Shown piece after piece: positions 1 through 7,462 of a stretch of DNA of 64,000 bases. The translations under genes were made by a program, and so were the position numbers. The notes under the pieces are model-generated. The model saw nothing but the letters and a program-made list of their open reading frames with translations. It was not told the origin of the DNA and did not search any database. Numbering within the stretch: position 1 is the first letter of the stretch; every line of letters starts with the position of its first letter. This stretch comes from Campylobacter sp. 2014D-0216 (GTDB lineage: Bacteria > Campylobacterota > Campylobacteria > Campylobacterales > Campylobacteraceae). The DNA lies in assembly GCF_014931215.1 (NCBI RefSeq), contig NZ_CP063089.1, positions 1,426,001 through 1,490,000 of the forward strand. Reading direction: 5' to 3'.

Positions 1-948
1 AAATATGAAGGCGGAGATATATGCTTAAACAAAGATTTAGATCTTTATTTAAAAGAAAGTGAATTTAAAGAGCTTAAAAACTACATAGGAGATGACATCA
101 TTCATACTGATGGTACAAGCTTGCTTGGAGCAGATGACAAAGCAGCCATTGCAGCCATCATGGATATGCTTGAGTTTTTTGTTAAAAATCCTGATATAAA
201 ACATGGTGATATTTATGCTTGCTTTCTACCTGATGAGGAGCAAGGCTTAAGAGGAGCTAAAGCCTTTGATATCAAAGAAATTGACGCTGACTTTGGTTAC
301 TGTTTAGATTGCTGCGGAATTGGTGAGTTTATTTATGAAAACTGGAATGCAGGAGATTGCGAAGTGGAATTTATAGGCAAATCCGCCCACCCTATGAGTG
401 CTAAAGGAAAACTAGTCAATTCTTTGCTTTTAGCACATCAATTCATCTCTATGCTTCCAAAAGGGGAAGCCCCTGAATATACAGAAAATAAAGAAGGTTA
501 TTTTTGGGTTAAAGAACTCAAAGGAAATAGTGCTAAAACTACCTTAAAAATTGACGTTAGAGAGTTTGACGATGAAAAATACAAACAAAGAATGCAATTT
601 TTGCAAGATCTAAATGATAGCTTCAAAAAACTATATGGAGAAGAAAGAATAAACATTAAATTAAATGATCGTTATAAAAATGTCTTTAATAGTCTAAAAA
701 CAACCGAGTCTTTACCTATCAAACTCGCTCTACAAGCTTATGAAAATTTAAACATCAAAACCAAAATCATTCCTATGCGAGGAGGATATGATGGGGCTGT
801 ACTTTCAGAAAAAGGCCTGCCTTGCCCAAACATCTTTACCGGAGCACATAATTTTCACTCTATTTATGAGTATTTGCCTGTTAAATCTTTAAAAGCAGCA
901 AGTAAAGTTATACAAGAAATCATCATTCTAGCTGCTAAATCAATTTAA
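1..948 (+). CDS. pepT: Peptidase T (tripeptide aminopeptidase), 5' end cut by window
   Basis: M20-family zinc aminopeptidase that removes the N-terminal residue from tripeptides in the cytoplasm. The reading frame is open from base 1, so the N-terminal part, including the first metal-binding His, lies outside the window. Visible family features are the TDGTSLLGADDKA stretch (metal-bridging Asp) near codons 37-49, the PDEEQG catalytic Glu pair near codons 77-82, the DCCGIGEF and SAHP-AKG-VN segments of the dimerisation/catalytic domain, and the late TGAHNFHS stretch with the last metal His. The gene converges on dcuC and shares a hairpin with it at the stop codons. It fits the neighbouring pepE and dcuC as part of peptide catabolism. 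The internal ATG/TTG codons after codon 40 are not the start. Confidence 0.93.
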   Translation, partial: KYEGGDICLNKDLDLYLKESEFKELKNYIGDDIIHTDGTSLLGADDKAAIAAIMDMLEFFVKNPDIKHGDIYACFLPDEEQGLRGAKAFDIKEIDADFGYCLDCCGIGEFIYENWNAGDCEVEFIGKSAHPMSAKGKLVNSLLLAHQFISMLPKGEAPEYTENKEGYFWVKELKGNSAKTTLKIDVREFDDEKYKQRMQFLQDLNDSFKKLYGEERINIKLNDRYKNVFNSLKTTESLPIKLALQAYENLNIKTKIIPMRGGYDGAVLSEKGLPCPNIFTGAHNFHSIYEYLPVKSLKAASKVIQEIIILAAKSI

Positions 949-967
949 GCCTTAAAAGGCTTAAATT
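942..967. terminator. Bidirectional hairpin between pepT and dcuC
   Basis: AATTTAAGCC (942-951) and GGCTTAAATT (958-967) form a perfect 10-bp stem with a 6-nt loop. The stem spans the pepT stop codon and reaches the dcuC stop codon, so it can serve both convergent genes. The U-tract on either side is short, so terminator strength is uncertain. Confidence 0.7.
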
Positions 968-2259
968 TATAATAGCACAAAAGCGATCACAACAACCGAG
1001 ACAACACAACCTAAAGCAGTTCTTTTTACAATCTCTAAAGGACTTACACCTGCTATAGCTGAAACAATAATACAAGCTCCTAAAATAGGCGAAAGATATC
1101 TTCCAAGTACTGCGGACATCGCCACTGCAGTGCCAAGTTTTACTTGATCAAAACCAAGATCTTGCGCATGGATAGTCACAGCTTTGTTAAACGCCATAGC
1201 AGCAGCATCACCACTACCTGTTACCATAGCCATTAAAAACGGTATAAAAGTACCACCAAAACGCACATAATGCTGCTCATTTTTAAGCCATTCTATAATA
1301 ACATCAATCACCCCACAAGCTTTCAAACCAGCAACAAAAACACTTGCAGCTATAATAATCCCTATAATCTCCGCATAAGATTTTCCCATACCGTTAAAAA
1401 ATTCTTTAAAAATATTATCAGGCTTACTCATTGTTACCACCAAAGCCACGATCGCCCCCAAAAGCATAGCTTCAGCAACTCCAACTTGTTTTGTCCATGC
1501 TAAAAATTCATATTCATGCAAAGGACTTGCGCCTATGATCAATACAACCAAAGGCACCAAAGGCATTAGTGCATAAAATACATTTACTTTTTCAATATCT
1601 TCTTGATTTTTGTTGTGATTAGCTACTTCAAAAACTTGCCCTTTTTGATAATCCTTAAAAAATACCGCCATAACCATTAAAGAAACCATCACAATCACTC
1701 CTGCTGTTAACGCATTAGGGGTTTGAGTTAAAACAATCTCTTGGATATTTTTCCCTGAAATTTCTGAAATCAAAGCCGTATGTGATACACCTGGACTTAA
1801 AATTCCTCCTATAGTTCCACAAAGCACAGTTGCTGCTGCCATAGCAGGTTTTATACCCGAAGCCATTAAAAGCGGTATTAAAGTTGCACCAACCGCAGCT
1901 GCGCATCCTGCGGCTGAAGGTATAGCAATAGCAATAAAAAAAGTCACCATAAAAGCGAGTGGGATTAAGAAAAATCCTACATTTTTTAAAGGTGCTGTGA
2001 GTAGTTTCACCAAATGCTTATCACATTGAGTTACTTTCATCACGAAAGCAAAACCCATACTTGCACAAATTGCTTTAATCAAAGCAGGTTGCACCATAGC
2101 ATGCGTAAAAGCACTTAATGCTTCAATAGGTTTAAAAGAAATCAAACACAAAATAAAACCAACGCTAATTAAAGCTGTTTTTGTTTCTACCTTTTTTATT
2201 AGCAAATACACAACCGCCACAACCCCAAAAACTGCAGCTAAAAGATAAAAAGTTTGCAT
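967..2259 (-). CDS. dcuC: C4-dicarboxylate transporter, DcuC family
   Basis: Inner-membrane carrier of 430 residues with about twelve hydrophobic segments. The Gly/Ala-rich blocks resemble the DcuC family (for example IPSAAGCAAAVGATLIPLL, and TIGGILSPGVSHTALISE in the first half). Family members exchange or export succinate against fumarate, malate or aspartate during anaerobic respiration. It lies 9 nt downstream of pepE on the same strand, so the two are probably one transcript. An Asp-releasing dipeptidase plus a C4-dicarboxylate carrier fits aspartate-to-fumarate metabolism. DcuC is the best family call; another member of the same ion-transporter superfamily with a different substrate cannot be excluded. 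Confidence 0.85.
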   Translation of the reverse strand: MQTFYLLAAVFGVVAVVYLLIKKVETKTALISVGFILCLISFKPIEALSAFTHAMVQPALIKAICASMGFAFVMKVTQCDKHLVKLLTAPLKNVGFFLIPLAFMVTFFIAIAIPSAAGCAAAVGATLIPLLMASGIKPAMAAATVLCGTIGGILSPGVSHTALISEISGKNIQEIVLTQTPNALTAGVIVMVSLMVMAVFFKDYQKGQVFEVANHNKNQEDIEKVNVFYALMPLVPLVVLIIGASPLHEYEFLAWTKQVGVAEAMLLGAIVALVVTMSKPDNIFKEFFNGMGKSYAEIIGIIIAASVFVAGLKACGVIDVIIEWLKNEQHYVRFGGTFIPFLMAMVTGSGDAAAMAFNKAVTIHAQDLGFDQVKLGTAVAMSAVLGRYLSPILGACIIVSAIAGVSPLEIVKRTALGCVVSVVVIAFVLL

Positions 2260-2268
2260 TTTTCTCCT

Positions 2269-2973
2269 TTATACTTTAACGATTTGATTGGTTTTTAGAT
2301 ATTCCACATTAAAAGGATGGCTTAGTTTCAATACATCATGATAACCTACAATTTCTAAGCTATCATCTTGTATTTTTAAAGCAGAACCTTCTGGTATAGC
2401 ATAAACAATGTCTTTTGGATTAGTCAGCAAAAACTCCTCCAAACGCTCTTCTCTACTTTCGCCATTGTGTCCGGGAATTTTTCCACTAATAAAATGCGGA
2501 TTGATTTGATAAGGAAAAACTCCTAAACTATCAAAGCTTTTTGGCATGATTATAGGCATATCATTGGTTGTTTTTATGCTAAGTCCTGCGATGTTAGATC
2601 CTGCACTCCAACCTATATAACAAGCTCCATTTTGAATACGCTCTTTTAAAATTCCAAGCAAATCATTTTCATACAGTTTATGCAAAAGCATAAAACTATT
2701 GCCCCCGCCTACCAAAAAAACTTTTGCATTTAAAATCGCTTCTTTTAAATTTTCAAAATGATGTAAAGATTTGATATTGTCTTTTTTCAAACCCTCTTTT
2801 ACCCTAGCTTCATAAGCATCATAAGTTCTTCTAACTCCTGCATAAGGGATAAAAAGAATTTCCTCATCAATCATAGAATTTTCTTTTAAAAAATCATCTA
2901 TAAATTCTCTAGTATGGCTTAAATACGTGCTATCTTTGTAACCTGAAGCACTAAATAGTAAAAGTTTTGACAT
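2269..2973 (-). CDS. pepE: Peptidase E (alpha-aspartyl dipeptidase)
   Basis: S51-family serine dipeptidase that hydrolyses dipeptides with N-terminal aspartate. The 234-residue protein has the GWSAGSN nucleophile elbow (Ser123), TTNDMPI (Asp138) and QINPHF (His160), spaced as in E. coli PepE, plus the GGGNSF loop near residues 89-94. The ATG at 2973 is preferred over the GTG one codon upstream because AAGGA sits 7 nt before it. The gene heads a likely pepE-dcuC transcript and is divergent from surE. Released aspartate can enter fumarate respiration through AspA and the adjacent DcuC (inference). Confidence 0.92.
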   Translation of the reverse strand: MSKLLLFSASGYKDSTYLSHTREFIDDFLKENSMIDEEILFIPYAGVRRTYDAYEARVKEGLKKDNIKSLHHFENLKEAILNAKVFLVGGGNSFMLLHKLYENDLLGILKERIQNGACYIGWSAGSNIAGLSIKTTNDMPIIMPKSFDSLGVFPYQINPHFISGKIPGHNGESREERLEEFLLTNPKDIVYAIPEGSALKIQDDSLEIVGYHDVLKLSHPFNVEYLKTNQIVKV

Positions 2974-3064
2974 CACTATTCCTTTGATTTTATTTAAACA
3001 GTAATTTTAATATTTAAAAAATGAAAAAACAATATAGAGATAAAAATTATTGTATTACTTGTGT

Positions 3065-3070
3065 TAAAAT
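3065..3070 (+). promoter_or_regulatory. Candidate sigma70 -10 box for surE
   Basis: TAAAAT preceded by TGTGT sits 20 nt before the surE ATG, with a ribosome-binding site (AGGAAG) between. No clear -35 box is expected, since Campylobacter promoters typically show only the -10 and an AT-periodic upstream region. Confidence 0.5.
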
Positions 3071-3089
3071 TGAAACAAAAGGAAGAAAA

Positions 3090-3863
3090 ATGAAAGAAAT
3101 TTTAATAACAAACGATGATGGCTATGAAAGTGAAGGTCTAAAAAAGCTTATAAAAATGCTAAAAAAGCATTTTAAAGCTAAAATCACCATTGTAGCTCCT
3201 GCTAGCGAAAAATCAGCATGCTCGCATGCCATAACACTGACTAAACCATTAAGGTTTCATAAAGTGGGCAAGAGATTTTACAAACTCGATGATGGCACAC
3301 CTGCTGATTGTATTTACCTTGCTTTGCATGCTTTATATAAAAAACGCTTGCCTGATCTTGTCATTAGTGGGATCAATAAAGGTGCCAATGTAGGCGAAGA
3401 TATAACCTATTCAGGTACTTGCGCAGGAGCAATGGAAGCTGTACTTCATGGAATTCCTGCCATTGCTTTGTCTCAATTTTATCAGGATAACCAAAAAGAA
3501 CTTGATTTTAAATTAGCATTAAAACTTACCAAAAAAATTGTTAAAAACATTTTCGATCATGGTTTTCCTTTAGACAAAAAAGAATTTCTAAATATCAATT
3601 TTCCTTCTAGCAAGACAGCTTTTCAAGGCATAAAAGTATGTAAAGCAGGGAAAAGAATTTATAGCTATGAAGCACACTCTAACACCAACCCAAGAGGAGT
3701 GGAGTACTACTGGCTAGCTGCTGCTAATCTTGACCATGAAAATGAAAAAAATTCAGATATAGCACTTTTAAAACAAGGTTATGCTACAATCACGCCTATA
3801 ATGCTTGATCTCACAGCTTATAAGCAAATAAAAAATCTCAAAAAATGGATAAAGAATGGATAG
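3090..3863 (+). CDS. surE: 5'/3'-nucleotidase SurE
   Basis: Metal-dependent nucleoside monophosphate phosphatase of 257 residues. The N-terminal NDDG motif (Asp9-Asp10) that binds the divalent metal is intact, as are PASEKSACSHAITL, DGTPADC and the SGINKGANVGEDITYSGTC loop carrying the conserved Asn. The frame is open 23 codons further upstream, but the ATG at 3090 is chosen because SurE proteins begin at this MKEILITNDDG point and AGGAAG lies 6-7 nt before it. Its last 8 nt overlap the start of the ThiF-like gene, so the two are co-transcribed and probably translationally coupled. Confidence 0.95.
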   Translation: MKEILITNDDGYESEGLKKLIKMLKKHFKAKITIVAPASEKSACSHAITLTKPLRFHKVGKRFYKLDDGTPADCIYLALHALYKKRLPDLVISGINKGANVGEDITYSGTCAGAMEAVLHGIPAIALSQFYQDNQKELDFKLALKLTKKIVKNIFDHGFPLDKKEFLNINFPSSKTAFQGIKVCKAGKRIYSYEAHSNTNPRGVEYYWLAAANLDHENEKNSDIALLKQGYATITPIMLDLTAYKQIKNLKKWIKNG

Positions 3864-4509
3864 ATACACGCGTATAAAATGGCTTATTAATGAAGAAAAT
3901 TTTGCTCAAATTCAAAACACTAAGGTTTTAGTTTGTGGCTTAGGTGGAGTTGGTGGAATTTGCACAGATGCACTTTTTAGAAGCGGTTTTAGTGATTTAA
4001 CTTTAATCGATGCAGATAGATTTGAAACAACTAATCAAAACCGCCAACTTCATAGTGAAAACATAGGCGAAGAAAAAGCTAAGGTTTTTGAACGTATTTA
4101 CAACGCCAAAGGTATAGTGAGTAAAATCGACAATGAATTTTTGCAAAGTTTTAATCTAAGCGAGTTTGATCTTATCATCGATGCAATCGATGATATACCC
4201 GCTAAAGTTGCCTTAGCTAACTTGGTTGATTTAAAAAAGCAAATTTTTATCTCATCAACTGGTGGAGCTAGAAAACTTGATCCAACACGCATTAAAACCA
4301 CAAGTATCTTTAAAACACACGGTGACGCTCTAGCTAAAAAATTCCGCTATGAGCTTAGAAAGTCAGGCTTTAAAGGGGATTTTGATGTGGTATTTTCAGA
4401 TGAAGAAGCTCATTGTAAAGAACTTGGTTCATTTATGGGCGTAACAGCTTCTTTTGGACTTGCTCTAGCTTCTTTAGCCTTAAGAAAAGTACTCAACAAA
4501 AAAGCTTGA
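3856..4509 (+). CDS. tcdA: ThiF/E1-like protein, probable tRNA t6A dehydratase (TcdA-type)
   Basis: E1-like ATP-binding enzyme of 217 residues. The GLGGVGG nucleotide-binding loop (residues 28-34), the DADRFETTNQNRQ stretch (adenylation Arg and acidic residue) and DAIDDIPAK follow the YgdL/TcdA pattern, in which t6A37 of tRNA is cyclised to ct6A. It is shorter than E. coli TcdA (about 268 residues), lacking some C-terminal sequence. There is no ThiF/MoeB-type zinc CxxC pair and no ThiS or MoaD neighbour, which argues against a thiamine or molybdopterin role. It overlaps surE by 8 nt. The family is secure; the TcdA assignment is likely but not proven. Confidence 0.75.
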   Translation: MDRYTRIKWLINEENFAQIQNTKVLVCGLGGVGGICTDALFRSGFSDLTLIDADRFETTNQNRQLHSENIGEEKAKVFERIYNAKGIVSKIDNEFLQSFNLSEFDLIIDAIDDIPAKVALANLVDLKKQIFISSTGGARKLDPTRIKTTSIFKTHGDALAKKFRYELRKSGFKGDFDVVFSDEEAHCKELGSFMGVTASFGLALASLALRKVLNKKA

Positions 4510-4540
4510 TTGCAAGATTTGAATTTTAAAATCAAGCTTT
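4501..4540 (+). terminator. Hairpin ending the surE-thiF transcript, next to the bla promoter
   Basis: An 11-bp perfect inverted repeat, AAAGCTTGATT (4501-4511) and AATCAAGCTTT (4530-4540), with an 18-nt loop. The left arm contains the stop codon of the ThiF-like gene. It is followed by AATTATAAAT rather than a clean U-tract, so it may be a weak terminator. The right arm ends only 3 nt before the candidate bla -10 box. Confidence 0.5.
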
Positions 4541-4543
4541 AAT

Positions 4544-4549
4544 TATAAA
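4544..4549 (+). promoter_or_regulatory. Candidate -10 box for the OXA beta-lactamase gene
   Basis: TATAAA, 20 nt upstream of the bla ATG, directly after the hairpin. Known C. jejuni blaOXA-61 expression depends strongly on single bases around its -10, so this hexamer is worth comparing between isolates. Ribosome binding would use GGGG at 4558-4561. Confidence 0.45.
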
Positions 4550-4569
4550 TAACACAATGGGGTTTAACA

Positions 4570-5316
4570 ATGAAAAAAATATTTTTACTTTTTAGTCTTT
4601 TTTGCTCTTTTGTTTTGGCAAATGAAAATTTAAAAGATCTTTTTAAAGATTACAATGAAAGTGGAGTTTTTATAGCTTATGATGGTAAGAATTACTATAG
4701 CAATGATTTTAAAAAAGCAAGCAAACGCATTTTACCTGCCTCTACTTTTAAAATTTTTAACACCCTAATTGCACTAAATGAAGGCGTTGTAAAAGATACT
4801 AGTATAATTTTTTATCATTACAAGGGAGAAGAAGTTTTTCTCCCTTCTTGGAAAAATGATGCAAATTTAGCCCTAGCCATGCAAAGATCTCAAGTTCCTG
4901 CTTATAAAGAACTAGCTAGAAAAATAGGCTTAGAAAAAATGCAAAAAAACTTAAACAAACTCAATTATGGCAATCAAAAAATAAGCAAAATAGATGAATT
5001 TTGGCTTGATAATTCTTTGCAAATTAGCCCCAAAGAACAAGCTAGTTTGCTTTTTAAACTTGCCAATTTAACACTAGATTACCCTAAACATATACAAGAA
5101 GAAGTGATTAATATCATCAAGTTAAAAGAAAATGATCACTATGAACTTTTTGCAAAAACAGGTTGGGGTCTTAGACAATATGGACAAATCGTAGGTTTTA
5201 TAAAAAGTAAAAAAAGTAACAAAATTTACGCTTTTGCTTTAAGTATGAATATAAGTGATTTTAACAAGCTTTATCTAAGAGAAGAAATAGTACAACTGTA
5301 TCTAGATCAATTATAA
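4570..5316 (+). CDS. blaOXA: Class D (OXA-type) beta-lactamase, Campylobacter OXA-61/OXA-493-like group
   Basis: Periplasmic serine beta-lactamase of 248 residues with an N-terminal signal peptide (hydrophobic 4-15, likely cleavage after VLA). All class D motifs are present: STFK with nucleophile Ser58 and carbamylatable Lys61, S-Q-V at 107-109, YGN at 133-135, FWLDNSLQISP around 145-154, and KTG at 196-198. In C. jejuni (from memory) blaOXA-61 occupies the same position after surE-thiF, so this is a resident chromosomal gene rather than an acquired cassette. A CPBP protease gene follows after 12 nt. The exact OXA allele number would need a database comparison. Confidence 0.93.
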   Translation: MKKIFLLFSLFCSFVLANENLKDLFKDYNESGVFIAYDGKNYYSNDFKKASKRILPASTFKIFNTLIALNEGVVKDTSIIFYHYKGEEVFLPSWKNDANLALAMQRSQVPAYKELARKIGLEKMQKNLNKLNYGNQKISKIDEFWLDNSLQISPKEQASLLFKLANLTLDYPKHIQEEVINIIKLKENDHYELFAKTGWGLRQYGQIVGFIKSKKSNKIYAFALSMNISDFNKLYLREEIVQLYLDQL

Positions 5317-5328
5317 AAAGGATTTTAT

Positions 5329-6150
5329 ATGATGGCTTTAAGCACTCATCTTTTTTTGGCTATTTCTTTGGTGTTGCTTTCACTTGATAAAGCTAAAATA
5401 TCGTATTTATTTTTACTCTTTTCACTTTTACTAGGATATATGTTTAACATTATAAACGCAACCTTTATAATGATTAATGTATTAGTTTTTATCATAGCTA
5501 TATTGTATCAGTATAAAAAATTTTTCATACTTGAATTAGCTTTATTTATTTATGCTTTGGCTTTATTTCTTCATTTTATCCCAGGCGTAAATAACATCAA
5601 AGTCTTAGATCAAGTCTATGCAAGCGCAAATAGTGCACCTTTTAATCTTTACTTTAGTATTGATAAACCCCTAGGTGTTTTTATACTTTTTTTACTTTTT
5701 CCAGTTTTATTTAAAAACACAAACTACACCAAAGCTTCAGTGTTAAAATGGGGTTTGTTATTTTTATCTCCTATTCTTTTACTATGTGTGCCTTGGTATT
5801 TGGGCGTAATCAAGCTAGAAATCAGCTTACCATCATGGATTTTGTATTTTTTATTTTCAAACCTTTTATTGGTGGCTTTAGTAGAAGAAGCTTTTTTTAG
5901 AGGTTATCTCCAACAAAGACTTACGCAGTTTATCCACCCCAACCTTGCCTTACTAATCGCAAGCATAGCTTTTGGACTAGTGCATTATAAAAGCGGTGTT
6001 TTGATGATTGTATTTGCTAGTATAGCAGGTTTGATTTATGGTTTAGCTTATAAGTATTCAAAAAGCTTATGGAGTAGTGTATTGTTTCACTATGGTTTAA
6101 ATTTAATCCATTTGGTGTTTTTTACCTATCCTTTTTACCTAAAACACTAA
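5329..6150 (+). CDS. CPBP-family (CAAX/Abi-like) intramembrane metalloprotease
   Basis: Multi-pass membrane protein of 273 residues with about eight hydrophobic segments. The three CPBP/glutamic-protease motifs are intact: EEAFFR (Glu186, Glu187, Arg191), FGLVH (His219) and HYGLN (His254, Asn258). Such proteins cleave within membranes in prenyl-protein processing, bacteriocin self-immunity or unknown roles; the substrate here is unknown. It is co-directional with bla at a 12-nt gap and has AAAGGA before the tandem ATGs, so it is probably co-transcribed with bla. Its stop codon overlaps the convergent bioC stop by 4 nt and no terminator is visible between them. Confidence 0.85.
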   Translation: MMALSTHLFLAISLVLLSLDKAKISYLFLLFSLLLGYMFNIINATFIMINVLVFIIAILYQYKKFFILELALFIYALALFLHFIPGVNNIKVLDQVYASANSAPFNLYFSIDKPLGVFILFLLFPVLFKNTNYTKASVLKWGLLFLSPILLLCVPWYLGVIKLEISLPSWILYFLFSNLLLVALVEEAFFRGYLQQRLTQFIHPNLALLIASIAFGLVHYKSGVLMIVFASIAGLIYGLAYKYSKSLWSSVLFHYGLNLIHLVFFTYPFYLKH

Positions 6151-6863
6151 TGGTTATGTTTTTCAAGTAAAAAAAACATAGGGTGATAAGTCAAGGTATT
6201 TTGAAATTCTTTTTCATAGTTTTTTAAAAATGCCTTGCTTATGAAAAATTTATCACTCAAAGCATTTACCCCGCTTAATTTCAAATGTCTAAAAAGTTCT
6301 AAAGTATGATCAAATTTTAACTCTTTTAATTCTTCTTTTGCTTTTATGATCTTAAATTTTTTAGAAAGCTTTTGTGCAATTTGCTCTAAAGTTAAATATT
6401 CAAGTGATAATTTGGCGCTTTGTTTTATTTGAGTGAAATTTTTTTCTCCAAAAGTAGAAAAAAGCAAAATCCCATTTTGATTTAACATACTTGCAAGGTT
6501 TTCTAAAAGCTCATCTAGCTTTAACCATTGCACGCAGGCATTGGAAGCTATAAGATCAAATTTTTTCGTATAAAAATGATGATTTTTAAGTTCATTCATA
6601 TCAAAAACACCAAATTCATCAAACTTACAAGGATTTTCAAAAGGATAAATATCATTTAAAAAATAATGCTTAAATTTAATACACTCTTGCAAGATCTTAC
6701 TAAAATCCCCTACCCCACAGCCAAACTCAAACACCGCTTCAAAATCGCTCAAATCATTCTCAACAAGCATTTTACAAAGCTCTTTAGCCATGTCTTTTTG
6801 CACAGGTGTATTTGCGCTATAAGTGTCTTTTGCTCTTATGAAAGTTTGCAAAGTGCTTCCCAA
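6147..6863 (-). CDS. bioC: Malonyl-ACP O-methyltransferase BioC
   Basis: SAM-dependent methyltransferase that caps malonyl-ACP to let the fatty acid machinery build pimelate for biotin. The class I SAM motif FEFGCGVGDF lies near residues 44-53 and the family-typical ASNACVQWL segment near 106-114. No ATG precedes the conserved RAKDTYSANTPVQK beginning. The start must be a TTG, either at 6863 or at 6851, the latter preceded by GGGAAG. It overlaps bioG by 16-28 nt and is the last gene of bioF-bioG-bioC. Confidence 0.85.
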   Translation of the reverse strand: MGSTLQTFIRAKDTYSANTPVQKDMAKELCKMLVENDLSDFEAVFEFGCGVGDFSKILQECIKFKHYFLNDIYPFENPCKFDEFGVFDMNELKNHHFYTKKFDLIASNACVQWLKLDELLENLASMLNQNGILLFSTFGEKNFTQIKQSAKLSLEYLTLEQIAQKLSKKFKIIKAKEELKELKFDHTLELFRHLKLSGVNALSDKFFISKAFLKNYEKEFQNTLTYHPMFFLLEKHNH

Positions 6864-7462
6864 GTGCGGTATTTAAAAAATGCAAAATGTGGTTCATCAA
6901 CAAACATTGCCTTTTCTTTGAAAAAATGAAAAGCATGCTTTGGCGGAAAGATTTTATCATCTTTACTGATTATGGCTTTATCCCAAGTGAAATTTTCATT
7001 TAAGTCTTTAGTGCAAAACTCATATAAACTTAAAAGCTCCGCTTTTAAATACTCATTTTTTTCAAAGTAAAATTCATCACTTAAACTCATTCTTTTTTCA
7101 AGCAAATTTGATTTAAAATCCTCTAAAACAAACCTTTTCATCGTAAGTTTAAAAATGGCTTTTTTGATCCCAAATTCATCATCTATAGGTAAATTGGTGC
7201 CATTTATGGCTATTTTTTTATCAAATTTTATATCTTTTAAAAGTTTACTCGCCACGCAAACTCCCATAGAAAAGCCAACAAGGGTGATTTTTTCAAATTT
7301 ATGAAGATCAAATTCCCAATCAAAACTCGTATAATCATACACCATTAAAACATTTACATCGCTTTTTAAATGTGCAAAATGGCTAAAATGCGAGCAAAAT
7401 CCTGAAAAAAATAAAATCAACTCAGATGAATTGGCATTTTCATGTAAAAAATGAGTTTTCAA
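6836..7462 (-). CDS. bioG: Pimeloyl-ACP methyl ester esterase BioG (DUF452)
   Basis: Alpha/beta-hydrolase of 208 residues that demethylates pimeloyl-ACP methyl ester, ending pimelate synthesis begun by BioC. The VGFSMG nucleophile elbow (near residues 81-86) and the FFSGFCSHFSHF N-terminal loop match BioG, the BioH replacement in this group. The start is a TTG whose last bases overlap the bioF stop codon. A strong GGAGGT just upstream, inside bioF, supports it. The closing EPHFAF stretch near residues 193-198 probably carries the catalytic His. Operon bioF-bioG-bioC. Confidence 0.85.
   Translation of the reverse strand: MKTHFLHENANSSELILFFSGFCSHFSHFAHLKSDVNVLMVYDYTSFDWEFDLHKFEKITLVGFSMGVCVASKLLKDIKFDKKIAINGTNLPIDDEFGIKKAIFKLTMKRFVLEDFKSNLLEKRMSLSDEFYFEKNEYLKAELLSLYEFCTKDLNENFTWDKAIISKDDKIFPPKHAFHFFKEKAMFVDEPHFAFFKYRTWEALCKLS

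Noticed and set aside
3021-3089. Upstream extension of SurE by 23 codons
   Set aside because: The extension contains the likely promoter and has no ribosome-binding site; conserved SurE begins at 3090.
4570-5316. The OXA gene as a horizontally acquired resistance cassette
   Set aside because: No attC, IS or integron sequence nearby, base composition matches neighbours, and the position after surE-thiF is conserved in C. jejuni.
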